Position numbers and translations under genes: made by a program. From Candidatus Woesearchaeota archaeon (GTDB taxonomy: Archaea > Nanobdellota > Nanobdellia > Woesearchaeales > DSVV01), in contig JACQSP010000006.1 in NCBI GenBank assembly GCA_016205905.1, positions 1 through 20,709 on the forward strand: DNA of 20,709 nt, read 5' to 3'. Within the stretch, counting starts at the first letter, position 1; each line of letters starts with the position of its first letter. This document shows, in pieces, positions 5,501-12,631 of the stretch. Below the pieces are notes generated by a model, which had not been told where the DNA came from, did no database searches, and was given only the letters and a program-made list of their open reading frames with translations.

Positions 5501-6934
5501 TTATAAAAATTCAACTGCTTTTCCTGTTCTGAAATCTTGTAACTTTGAATCTTCTCCTGGTTTTTGTATATATTGAACGTTTGAAGAGCTAATATCTATA
5601 TTTTTAACCCTGCTACCACCGATTATAAATCCTGTTTCCGAAGTAGTTTCAGCAATAGAAAATAATTTATTGTCTATTATTAATCCTAATCCGTTTGGTG
5701 AACTATATCTCCATTCTACTGCAACAGAGATATGATGATCATAATAAACCAGCCTATAATCAACGCCTGCTTGTTCCAATAAGGAAGCATAAAGTATGGC
5801 TTTTCCACTGCAATCAGAACCTCTTGTCATCAGCACTTCATTAGGTCTTTTCAAAACTTCAGCACCACCAGTTACTTCTGATTCGTCATATTTTACTTCA
5901 CGTGTTACAAAGTCCAAAAGCCGCTGAGCAGTATGCTCATTAGATATTGGAGAAGGAACTAATGAATTTACTAATCTTTCCAATGATGGCTCGCCTTTTT
6001 TTGCAACAAAAGCACCATGATTAGACACAAAATTAATGACACCATTACTATTTCTTCCTAAATTAACTCTGAGAGAACCACCATGAATACTTCTATTTTC
6101 AGCAAAATTTTCTAATTCTTTTAAAGAAAATGTGTATGTTGCACTTTTATAAGGGACACTTATCTGTACTGATGGATTAACCCTAAAATCTGTTGAAGGA
6201 AATCTTAAAAAATAATGTCCTGGTTTTCTAAAACCATATTTTTCAAGCAATACAACACTGCCTTCATATTTTCCATCCTGTGTTTGACCCCATCTAATTG
6301 CACCAGGATTTTTTGACAATCTTTGTAAATCCTGTTTATTATATTTGTTAACTGGTATTGAAAAATAGACCATTCCCTCAGTTAAGTCATACATCATTAA
6401 TTCTGCGCTTGTTCCAGTTATCTGTCCTGTAAAGTTAGAGCTTGTAAATCTTGGTTGTGCCATATAACTTAAGACAATAGAAGTGAGACTGTCCATTTCT
6501 GCAGTTCTTGGCTCTTGTTTTGGAGCTGGTTTTTGTGTTGTTGTATGATTTGTAGAAGAGGTTATTGTAGGATGGGTTGTTGTAGGATGAGATGTTGTAG
6601 AAGGAATAGTTGTTTGTGCTTTTTTACTTCCTTTACTTCCTTTTTTTTGTATAGATTGTTTTCCTTTTTGAGTTCCTGAGTTTTGAGTTCCTGAATCTTC
6701 AAATAAAGGATTCTTAGGGGGTTCTGGATTTGCAACTGATTGTTCTACAACCCTCGCTGGTTTTTGCCATTCTCTATATGCATCTTTATAAAAATCAACT
6801 GCGTTTTCACCTAACAGTACAGTAGAAAATATAGATAAAAATCCACCAGAAGCTAACCAAATCAATTTTATAAATCTTGATTCCTTCGCTTTTCTTATTC
6901 TTTCATTATCTTCTTCAGTATTATATTGTACCAT
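5501..6934 (-). CDS. Membrane-anchored transglutaminase-like cysteine protein
   Basis: Domain order in 477 residues: a short charged N-terminus, one membrane segment (about 22-42, LIWLASGGFLSIFSTVLL), a GTQ/Lys-rich linker (81-106), a Thr/Ser/Pro-rich stalk (107-135), a beta-rich middle region (about 165-300), and a C-terminal transglutaminase-like papain fold. The catalytic Cys375 sits in GSDCSGKAILYASLLEQAG and a His is in DHHISVAVEW (400/401); the acidic third member probably falls near 430. The topology suggests an outward-facing protease or crosslinking enzyme on a stalk that could be O-glycosylated. The specific substrate is unknown. The start is supported by a TATA box 28 bp upstream (leaderless). 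Confidence 0.75.
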   Translation of the reverse strand: MVQYNTEEDNERIRKAKESRFIKLIWLASGGFLSIFSTVLLGENAVDFYKDAYREWQKPARVVEQSVANPEPPKNPLFEDSGTQNSGTQKGKQSIQKKGSKGSKKAQTTIPSTTSHPTTTHPTITSSTNHTTTQKPAPKQEPRTAEMDSLTSIVLSYMAQPRFTSSNFTGQITGTSAELMMYDLTEGMVYFSIPVNKYNKQDLQRLSKNPGAIRWGQTQDGKYEGSVVLLEKYGFRKPGHYFLRFPSTDFRVNPSVQISVPYKSATYTFSLKELENFAENRSIHGGSLRVNLGRNSNGVINFVSNHGAFVAKKGEPSLERLVNSLVPSPISNEHTAQRLLDFVTREVKYDESEVTGGAEVLKRPNEVLMTRGSDCSGKAILYASLLEQAGVDYRLVYYDHHISVAVEWRYSSPNGLGLIIDNKLFSIAETTSETGFIIGGSRVKNIDISSSNVQYIQKPGEDSKLQDFRTGKAVEFL

Positions 6935-6956
6935 AACCTATTATATGGAAGAACTA

Positions 6957-6967
6957 GTATATAAATC
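6957..6967 (-). promoter_or_regulatory. TATA box of transglutaminase-like gene
   Basis: On the minus strand GATTTATATAC lies about 28 bp before the ATG at 6934, giving a leaderless arrangement like that of its neighbours. Confidence 0.55.
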
Positions 6968-7046
6968 TTTCGTTTTTGTAGCCACTTATTAGTAGTTAAA
7001 TTGTTGAAAGAAGAGAGTAAAGATTTATTGTTATTTACTTGGAGGT

Positions 7047-7142
7047 ATATATACTAAATTGAATTAGTTTTCGAACAAACTAATTCCATTTGATATACAA
7101 AAGTCCTTGATTTTTGTTCGAACCTCAAGGACTTTTAGTATA
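7047..7142. mobile_element. Double-hairpin MITE-like element, copy 2
   Basis: This copy has the same plan as the one at 4788-4884. TATATACTAAA on the left pairs with TTTTAGTATA on the right (outer stem 7050-7058/7134-7142). A 10-bp hairpin (7061-7070 with 7077-7086, loop TCGAAC) is followed by a TGATATAC middle block and an 8-bp hairpin (7103-7110 with 7125-7132, loop containing GTTCGAAC). Hairpin sequences differ from copy 1 while pairing is kept. A trailing CTAAAAGGAC (7143-7152) may be a remnant of a second unit. The rest of this 280-bp gap holds only the neighbouring promoter. Confidence 0.75.
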
Positions 7143-7214
7143 CTAAAAGGACAAAATAATTGAAGATTTATTATAACTTTATTTAGAACATCATTTTGAA
7201 TTTTGCTGAGAACA

Positions 7215-8285
7215 CTACCTGCAATAAGTCCTAACCAATTCTTCAGCAATTTTACGCAGATGTGAATTTTGTATTAAACCCAAATTACAAGGAATTAACC
7301 CACCATTTAATTGATCAATAGATTTTGTTCCTCGTGTATACCACTCTGCAACGTAATCTTTTGTTCTTTGAATTACGTTTGAAAGATATACAGGAACTCT
7401 ATGTGGTTCAGACAACCGCCTCATTATTTCTAAAGTACCCTGTTCATGATTTGCATCTGAGTCATAATCAACAGGAAATGCTGCAACAGCATATTCCAAT
7501 CCTAACTGCATTGCAAACTGCGCTTCAGGGTTAGCTGTCATACCGATAATATCTGCATAAGTTGATCTTTTCATTCCCTCTGCTGATGAACTGAATCTGT
7601 CGCCAGGGATTGTTACATAAACACCATGCTCATGAACATTATTAAAATAGGCGCCTTCTTTTGCGCATTCAATCAAAATCTTTCTTAACCCTTCAGAAAA
7701 TGCTGGACGGGGATTAAAATGTATTACTAATCCAACACCCCAAATATTATCATTTCTTCCTGATTCATCAACATAATCATGAGGAACAACTAAATCCTCG
7801 AGTTTTATTGTTTGTGATCTAAGGCTTCCAACTGCGCTGGTTGCAATAACAACATTAGCGCCGAGAGCTTTCGCTGCAATTAAATTAGCTGCATATTGTG
7901 AGCATGAAGGGCCATATCTTACACTATGCCCATGTCTTGGGATGAATATAACACCGTCTTTTTCTTTGTATTCAATTACACCTGGCAAAAGGTCATCATG
8001 CTCTATTTTAAATTCAACTAGTCCAGATACTTGTTGATTACCTGCGATGAGAGTTGTACGAACCTTGGAATTATGAACACCACTTGTACGGCAGCAACCA
8101 TTTAATTCAACACCGATTCGTTTCCACACCTCTTCAACTCTTAGTTCAACATATTGCGTGTCAAATCTCTTAAATTCGCCTAAACCTTCGAGACTGTCAC
8201 CTATGCCAGAGCCGCCAATAATTGCTATTTTGACATTGCTGACATCGTGTGCGCTTACTTCTGTTGCTTTCCTTGCAGTTACCAT
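7215..8285 (-). CDS. mtnP: MTA phosphorylase / purine nucleoside phosphorylase family
   Basis: It phosphorolyses 5'-methylthioadenosine (or a related purine nucleoside) to free base plus sugar-1-phosphate. Family signatures: GGSGIGD at 24-30 for phosphate binding, IPRHGHSVRYGPS, ATSAVGSLRS, DYVDESGR, GVYVTIPGDRFSSSAE, IGMTANPEAQFA and VDYDSDANHE. MTA is the by-product of aminopropyl transfer, so the enzyme links to the polyamine genes elsewhere in the window. The protein is 356 residues against about 260-290 usual; the excess is an N-terminal extension (1-17) and an insertion between about 45 and 105. The canonical GPRFST reads GDRFSS, which leaves the base or phosphate specificity uncertain. 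A TATA box at about 8307-8316 supports the ATG as a leaderless start. Confidence 0.85.
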   Translation of the reverse strand: MVTARKATEVSAHDVSNVKIAIIGGSGIGDSLEGLGEFKRFDTQYVELRVEEVWKRIGVELNGCCRTSGVHNSKVRTTLIAGNQQVSGLVEFKIEHDDLLPGVIEYKEKDGVIFIPRHGHSVRYGPSCSQYAANLIAAKALGANVVIATSAVGSLRSQTIKLEDLVVPHDYVDESGRNDNIWGVGLVIHFNPRPAFSEGLRKILIECAKEGAYFNNVHEHGVYVTIPGDRFSSSAEGMKRSTYADIIGMTANPEAQFAMQLGLEYAVAAFPVDYDSDANHEQGTLEIMRRLSEPHRVPVYLSNVIQRTKDYVAEWYTRGTKSIDQLNGGLIPCNLGLIQNSHLRKIAEELVRTYCR

Positions 8286-8306
8286 ATTGTATGTGAATTT
8301 GAGCGT

Positions 8307-8316
8307 TGCTTATAAA
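8307..8316 (-). promoter_or_regulatory. TATA box of the MTA phosphorylase gene
   Basis: The minus strand reads CTTTATAAGC about 26 bp before the ATG at 8285, so the transcript is probably leaderless. A second TATA-like TCTATAAATC lies just upstream. Confidence 0.5.
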
Positions 8317-8359
8317 GATTTATAGAGTTTAATGAATATATTCTGTGTTATAGAAATAA

Positions 8360-8455
8360 GTATTTGTTTAGCTGATTTTTTCTATCTCAATTTCTTTTTC
8401 TCGCTCCTTTCACGTTATAAACTCACAACCCGTTTTAGGGACGAAGTCCACCGTC
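8360..8455. repeat. Two-block dispersed repeat (GTTTAGCTGA / GGGACGNAGTCC), copy 1
   Basis: GTATTTGTTTAGCTGA (8360-8375) and GTTTTAGGGACGAAGTCCAC (8432-8451) are separated by 56 T-rich bases. Both blocks recur, in the same order and strand, at 16152-16229. The second block can fold as GGAC-GAA-GTCC. This lies in the 432-bp divergent gap between the MTA phosphorylase and aIF5B genes, which otherwise holds the octamer hairpin and two promoters. Confidence 0.7.
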
Positions 8456-8469
8456 ACATGAAACTGTTT

Positions 8470-8550
8470 AAAAGCTTGAAAGTCTGAAAGCTCGAAAGTT
8501 ATCTGCGCAAAGCGCACTTTCAAGCTGTCAAGCTTTCTAACTTTCAAACA
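8470..8550. repeat. GYTTGAAA octamer hairpin, solo copy
   Basis: Left units GCTTGAAA, GTCTGAAA, GCTCGAAA (8474-8497) are mirrored on the right by ACTTTCAAG, CTGTCAAG, CTTTCTAA, CTTTCAAAC (8516-8549). The tip is TGCGC-AAA-GCGCA (8504-8516). It shares the exact 17-mer GCTTGAAAGTCTGAAAG with the right arm of the IVP locus, but carries no gene. A TGAAACTG direct repeat (8459-8466 and 8578-8585) flanks it. Confidence 0.8.
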
Positions 8551-8675
8551 TTTTTTGTGAGACGTGTGGCTTCGCCTTGAAACTGAACAAAAGCGAATTA
8601 TATACTAGCGACGAACCTATGAATACAAAAACCTAACACTCAGAAAACAGTAATTAATATATTAATTCCACAACA

Positions 8676-8687
8676 ACATTTAAAAAC
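8676..8687 (+). promoter_or_regulatory. TATA box of the aIF5B gene
   Basis: ACATTTAAAAAC predicts a start of transcription near 8708, giving a leader of about ten bases. A 16-bp AT palindrome (AATTAATATATTAATT, 8652-8667) lies just upstream and may be coincidental. Confidence 0.45.
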
Positions 8688-8717
8688 ACCTCTTCTTTTT
8701 CTAAACAGGTTGAGAAA

Positions 8718-10538
8718 ATGGCGCAAGAAACAAAGACAAAGAATACAAAAGAAATCATCAGACAGCCAATTGTAACTGTATTGGGCCATGTTGACCACGG
8801 CAAAACAACCTTGTTAGATACAATTAGGCACAGCTCTGTAACAGAGAGAGAAGCAGGAAAGATCACACAGGCAATTGGCGCATCAATTATTCCTGCTGAA
8901 ACTATAAACAGAATCTGTGGAAATTTACTAAAAAAACTTGGCTTAACCCTCGTAATCCCTGGCTTATTATTCATTGATACGCCGGGCCACGCTGCATTTT
9001 CCAACCTAAGAAAAAGAGGGGGCAATCTAGCAGACATTGCGATAGTTGTTGTCGACATAAACGAAGGCTTTAAGCCGCAGACAATTGAAGCTATTGAAAT
9101 CCTGAAAAATTCCAAAACACCGTTTATCATCGCTGCCAATAAAATAGATATGATTTCCGGCTGGAAAACCCAAAGCCCTGCACTGCTGGAAAACATATCA
9201 AAACAGGGCGTCTCAACACAGGAGCTGATAGAGAAAAAGATGTATGAGCTCGTCGGAAGATTATACGAGCTTGGCTTTGAAAGCGAAAGATTTGACAGGG
9301 TTGGAGATTACACAAAACAAGTTGCAATAGTTCCTGTTTCTGCAAAAGCAGGAGATGGTTTGCCTGAACTGTTAATGGTTTTGGCTGGCCTGACACAAAA
9401 ATATCTCTCTAACAACTTAAAATGCGATGTGAGCAAAAGCGCAAAAGGAAGCATTCTTGAAGTGAAAGAAGAGTTAGGTTTGGGAAAAACAGTCGACGTT
9501 ATTATCTACGAAGGATTTATCAAAGTCAATGATACGATTATAATCGGCGGTCTTGAAACCCCAATTGTCACAAAAGTAAGGGCACTGCTTGAGCCTGCGC
9601 CGCTTTCAGAGATGAGAGACAAAAAAAGCAAATTCAAAAATGTCAAGCAGGTTTGCGCTGCAACCGGCGTGAAGATTGCTGCGCCAGAATTAGACAAAGC
9701 AATTGCCGGAATGCCGTTGTGTGTTCTTGGGAAAGAGGATTCTTTGGAAGAAACCAAGCAAAAAATTCAGGAAGAGATACAGCAAGTTATTATTGAAACA
9801 GACAATGAGGGAATCATAATAAAGGCAGATGCTTTAGGCTCTTTAGAGGCGCTGATTATATTGTTGAGAGAGAAAAAAATACCTATAAGAAAAGCGCAGA
9901 TAGGCAATGTCACTAAAAAAGATATTATTGAAGCAGAGGCAAATTCTAAACCTGAGCTGAAAGTTGTTATGGGCTTTAATGTCGAGCTAAACAGCGATGC
10001 ACAGGTACATTTGCAGGAAACAAGCGTGAAAAAGGAAACAGCTGTTAAAAATTTAATGAGCAAAGTTATCTACCAGTTAATAGAAGAATATGAATTATGG
10101 AAGGGAAATGAAAAGAAGAGAATTGAAAAAGAAGGGTTGGATAAATTAACAAGAGGCGGCAAATTTCAAATACTTCCAAACCACACATTCAGGCAGCTAA
10201 ATCCTGCGATTGTCGGTGTAGAGGTCTTATCGGGGTTAATAAGAGTCAATGTTCCACTGATGAAACCTGACGGTATAGTAATCACAAAGGTTAAGTCTAT
10301 GAAATCAGGAAAAGATAATGTTTCAGAAACTAAACGAGGAGAGCAATTGGCTGTTGCAATGGATGGAGTAACAGTAGGAAGGCAGATTCACGAGCGCGAC
10401 ATATTGTATGTTTCTATTACAGAAGAAGAGTTCAGAAAACTAAAAAGTTACAAAGAATATTTGTCTCCTGACGAGAAGGAAGTGCTTAATGAAATCGCAG
10501 AGATTATGAGAAAGAGCAATCCTGTTTGGGGCGTTTAG
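8718..10538 (+). CDS. infB: Translation initiation factor aIF5B (IF2 family GTPase)
   Basis: This GTPase promotes subunit joining and initiator-tRNA placement. G motifs are all present: GHVDHGKT (23-30), DTPGHAAF (87-94), NKID (141-144) and SAK (208-210). Domains II (KGSILEVKEELGLGKTVDVIIYEG), III (GIIIKADALGSLEAL) and IV (RQIHERDILYVSI) follow in the archaeal/eukaryotic order. At 606 residues it has the normal archaeal length, lacks the bacterial N-terminal domains, and has no intein, although some euryarchaeal copies do. A weak GGTTGAG precedes the ATG. It is followed 70 bp later by a PUA-like gene with its own TATA box. Confidence 0.97.
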   Translation: MAQETKTKNTKEIIRQPIVTVLGHVDHGKTTLLDTIRHSSVTEREAGKITQAIGASIIPAETINRICGNLLKKLGLTLVIPGLLFIDTPGHAAFSNLRKRGGNLADIAIVVVDINEGFKPQTIEAIEILKNSKTPFIIAANKIDMISGWKTQSPALLENISKQGVSTQELIEKKMYELVGRLYELGFESERFDRVGDYTKQVAIVPVSAKAGDGLPELLMVLAGLTQKYLSNNLKCDVSKSAKGSILEVKEELGLGKTVDVIIYEGFIKVNDTIIIGGLETPIVTKVRALLEPAPLSEMRDKKSKFKNVKQVCAATGVKIAAPELDKAIAGMPLCVLGKEDSLEETKQKIQEEIQQVIIETDNEGIIIKADALGSLEALIILLREKKIPIRKAQIGNVTKKDIIEAEANSKPELKVVMGFNVELNSDAQVHLQETSVKKETAVKNLMSKVIYQLIEEYELWKGNEKKRIEKEGLDKLTRGGKFQILPNHTFRQLNPAIVGVEVLSGLIRVNVPLMKPDGIVITKVKSMKSGKDNVSETKRGEQLAVAMDGVTVGRQIHERDILYVSITEEEFRKLKSYKEYLSPDEKEVLNEIAEIMRKSNPVWGV

Positions 10539-10573
10539 AAGTACAACAGAAGAATATTACAATTGAATGGAAT

Positions 10574-10583
10574 CTTATATAAA
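10574..10583 (+). promoter_or_regulatory. TATA box of the PUA-like gene
   Basis: CTTATATAAA lies about 30 bp before the ATG at 10609, with no Shine-Dalgarno in between. The gene can therefore be transcribed independently of aIF5B as a near-leaderless mRNA. Confidence 0.5.
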
Positions 10584-10608
10584 TAAAAACTAATCCATAA
10601 TAAAACAA

Positions 10609-11196
10609 ATGGCGCAGCTTCACTTTTTAAACAGAAAAAGAATCAAAGAAATATTTAAAATTCTTGAAACACAGTATGGGCTAAAAAAAGTATATGAAGA
10701 AAAACTTAATTATGTATTTATGATTAATGGAGATAACAGAATAAATATTATAGACCCTTCAATCTCAAATATTAATTTAGATGTACTGCATATTTCTTCA
10801 CTTGGCCTTTATTTTGGAGAGCTGAAAGAGAATGAGAATAATAAAGGGAGTGAAATGAGACTAAGTATTGAAGGCTCGCAGATTATTGGCCCATTTGCAA
10901 CAAAAAATGTTGTGGAAATCAGCGAAGGCCTGATGAGATTATGGATAAGAGGGTATGATATTGAAATTAAGGTTAATGACAACTTAAAAAGCGAAAGAAA
11001 GAATGAGATTGAAATGAAGGATTATAATAAGAAAATGAATGATGAAAAAAAGAATGAAAAACTGGAAAATGCAAAACAGGAAAATGCGTTTGTAATCCTA
11101 AAATATAAAAACGATTTCTTCGGCTGCGGCAGATTAAAGGACGGAATAATTCTTAATCATATACCAAAAGAAAGAAGGATAAAGAGTGAAGATTAG
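10609..11196 (+). CDS. PUA-like RNA-binding protein (NOL1/NOP2/NIP7-type)
   Basis: The N-terminal half has an alpha/beta pre-PUA-like fold ending with SLGLYFGELK. It is followed by RLSIEGSQIIGPFATKNVVE and a C-terminal PUA-like segment with FVILKYKNDFFGCGRLKDG and the basic tail IPKERRIK. These blocks resemble archaeal RNA-binding proteins related to the PUA-like tails of rRNA/tRNA cytosine-5 methyltransferases and to NIP7. No methyltransferase motifs exist in its 195 residues, so it is probably an accessory RNA binder in ribosome or tRNA maturation. A Lys/Asn/Glu-rich insertion (about 124-162) splits the PUA-like part. The family assignment is from motif memory. Confidence 0.65.
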   Translation: MAQLHFLNRKRIKEIFKILETQYGLKKVYEEKLNYVFMINGDNRINIIDPSISNINLDVLHISSLGLYFGELKENENNKGSEMRLSIEGSQIIGPFATKNVVEISEGLMRLWIRGYDIEIKVNDNLKSERKNEIEMKDYNKKMNDEKKNEKLENAKQENAFVILKYKNDFFGCGRLKDGIILNHIPKERRIKSED

Positions 11197-11263
11197 TTAT
11201 AGTCAACAAAATTATTTACACTACCATAAAATCATTACACTCTCAATAATTTAAAGCATCATA

Positions 11264-11857
11264 TTATTTTCTATTCTTCATGATTATTTTTTTAAGTTCT
11301 CTTCTGAATTTCTGTGCCCTTTCAAGCGAAGTCTTTGCTTTTGATCTAACAAGGATTTCGCCCATATCATAAGTGAATGTTCCTCTCTTATTCTTTTCAA
11401 AGAAATATTCTTCAATAAGTTCGTCTGCTTTTTGTTTTCCCAATAGTTCAGCAGCATCTTCTTTTGCTTCAATAAAATCATTCAATAACTCCTTTTGTAA
11501 TTTTCCTGTCAGATAAAAATATGAAATCATAGTGTCAAAAGTTACTACATGGATTGAAAGTTCTGTTTTTATCTTAATGCCTTCATTCTCTAACAAGGCT
11601 CTTGCCATGTAGAACATGCAGTAGTAGCTAGCATTGACTACCCACAATAATCCGTTAAAGCTTGTGAAGCCTAAATACTTCTGTTTTTCTGGGTCTGTCG
11701 ATAATTCGAATAATGCTTTTGCAGAATCAACAGAATCATCGGCGTTTTTAAGGAAAAAAGTTACATATTCTGGTTTTCCTTTAGTTTTGATAATTCCTTC
11801 ATTTTTGTATTGTTTTACTCTATTTTGTGCTTCTTTGAGCTTTTTATCTTCAAGCAT
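11264..11857 (-). CDS. HEPN-domain protein, putative toxin of MNT/HEPN pair
   Basis: The 197-residue all-helical protein carries the HEPN signature ASYYCMFYMARALLENEGIK (77-96). The second conserved position reads KRGTFTYDM (157-165). Classical HEPN ribonucleases have Arg-x4-6-His; here Arg158 is followed by Tyr163 with no His, as in some UPF0332-like HEPN proteins, so RNase activity is doubtful. Its ATG abuts the TAA of the upstream nucleotidyltransferase gene, indicating translational coupling. In type VII toxin-antitoxin modules the nucleotidyltransferase neutralises the HEPN toxin by AMPylation; the equivalent Tyr here could be a target, but that is inference. Confidence 0.75.
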   Translation of the reverse strand: MLEDKKLKEAQNRVKQYKNEGIIKTKGKPEYVTFFLKNADDSVDSAKALFELSTDPEKQKYLGFTSFNGLLWVVNASYYCMFYMARALLENEGIKIKTELSIHVVTFDTMISYFYLTGKLQKELLNDFIEAKEDAAELLGKQKADELIEEYFFEKNKRGTFTYDMGEILVRSKAKTSLERAQKFRRELKKIIMKNRK

Positions 11858-12463
11858 TTAAGATCGCCCCCTTTGAATTAATCTATAAAATAATTCAGCA
11901 CCATATAAAATTATGTGTTTGTTTAGGATTTCATTCATAACATTCATTTCATCACGTTTAGCGAGCATTTCATAAACACTTTCAAAACTAATAACCCTTT
12001 CCTCAAAAGGCAAATCATAATTTGATGCAATATTATGTAGAAATTTTTCATGAAAATCAACTTTGTTTGTGTTATCCACGATTAAAAGAATATCAATATC
12101 TCTTGGTTTTTTTGAATCTATTGTTGAGCCAAATACAAGCAGAATAAAATTGTCTTCTTTTATTTTAGTTATAACCTCCTCTGCAAATAAGGCTATATCT
12201 TTATATTTAACCTTGTTTAGCAATTCATCCCTTCTTAGATACTCAACAAATGCAAAGGTTTCATGGTGAATTTTATAATTTAAGCTAAGAAATTTGTGCT
12301 TATCCTGTAGAACAATCTTTTCTGTTATTAAGGGCTGTATTGCTCGATGAGTAAGAGACACATACATTTTTAGCCTTCTTGCTACTTCTCTAAGTGCAAA
12401 GGATTCAGTTATATGCCCAGTAAATAACTGTAAGACTTTTACTGTTGATTTGTTTAAGTACAT
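11858..12463 (-). CDS. HTH-fused minimal nucleotidyltransferase (putative antitoxin)
   Basis: The N-terminal winged helix (about 1-65; LREVARRLKMYVSLTHRAIQ is the helix-turn-helix) is fused to a minimal nucleotidyltransferase. Its core is FGSTIDSKKPRDIDILLIV, with Gly112-Ser113 and Asp122/Asp124, the GS-x(n)-DxD motif. I start at the ATG at 12463 (201 residues), preceded by AGGTGA at 5-nt spacing and located about 40 bp after a TATA box. The GTG at 12493 would fall upstream of the predicted transcription start. The gene leads the HEPN gene in a two-gene operon. The HTH suggests autoregulation through the TGAACA/TGTTCA repeat at the promoter. Confidence 0.8.
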   Translation of the reverse strand: MYLNKSTVKVLQLFTGHITESFALREVARRLKMYVSLTHRAIQPLITEKIVLQDKHKFLSLNYKIHHETFAFVEYLRRDELLNKVKYKDIALFAEEVITKIKEDNFILLVFGSTIDSKKPRDIDILLIVDNTNKVDFHEKFLHNIASNYDLPFEERVISFESVYEMLAKRDEMNVMNEILNKHIILYGAELFYRLIQRGRS

Positions 12464-12464
12464 A

Positions 12465-12510
12465 TGTTCACCTTTATATGAACAAGTGTTCACTAATTAG
12501 TATATAAATG
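12465..12510 (-). promoter_or_regulatory. Promoter and operator candidate of the MNT/HEPN operon
   Basis: A minus-strand TATA box (ATTTATATA, 12501-12509) places the transcript start near 12480. There, TGAACA and TGTTCA half-sites two bases apart (12479-12492) form an inverted repeat. A third TGTTCA (12465-12470) overlaps the AGGTGA ribosome site. Confidence 0.5.
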
Positions 12511-12631
12511 TTTCGTTATCCCCCTCATTTTAAGTTTCATCGTGCCATCAAAACTATAGTTCACCATTATTTAAAAAAAGTTTAAAATTAGTACAATAAA
12601 AATATCAAGACTACACAAAACAACAATTCAT

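Noticed and set aside
7061..7132. Hairpins with GTTCGAAC loops suggested a tRNA T-arm
   Set aside because: There is no acceptor stem, D-arm, anticodon arm or CCA, the spacing is wrong for any tRNA, and the structure is fully explained by the double-hairpin element shared with 4788-4884.
8652..8667. 16-bp perfect AT palindrome as an operator for aIF5B
   Set aside because: It consists only of A and T in an AT-rich region, where such palindromes are expected by chance, and no partner site was seen.
9127..9396. Minus-strand frames inside the aIF5B gene, and similar opposing frames inside the reductase, thiolase and HD genes
   Set aside because: They lie antisense within strongly conserved coding sequences, have no recognisable domain, and lack TATA or ribosome signals.
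12464..12493. GTG start at 12493 for the nucleotidyltransferase
   Set aside because: It lies upstream of the transcription start predicted from the TATA box. The ATG at 12463 has AGGTGA at proper spacing.
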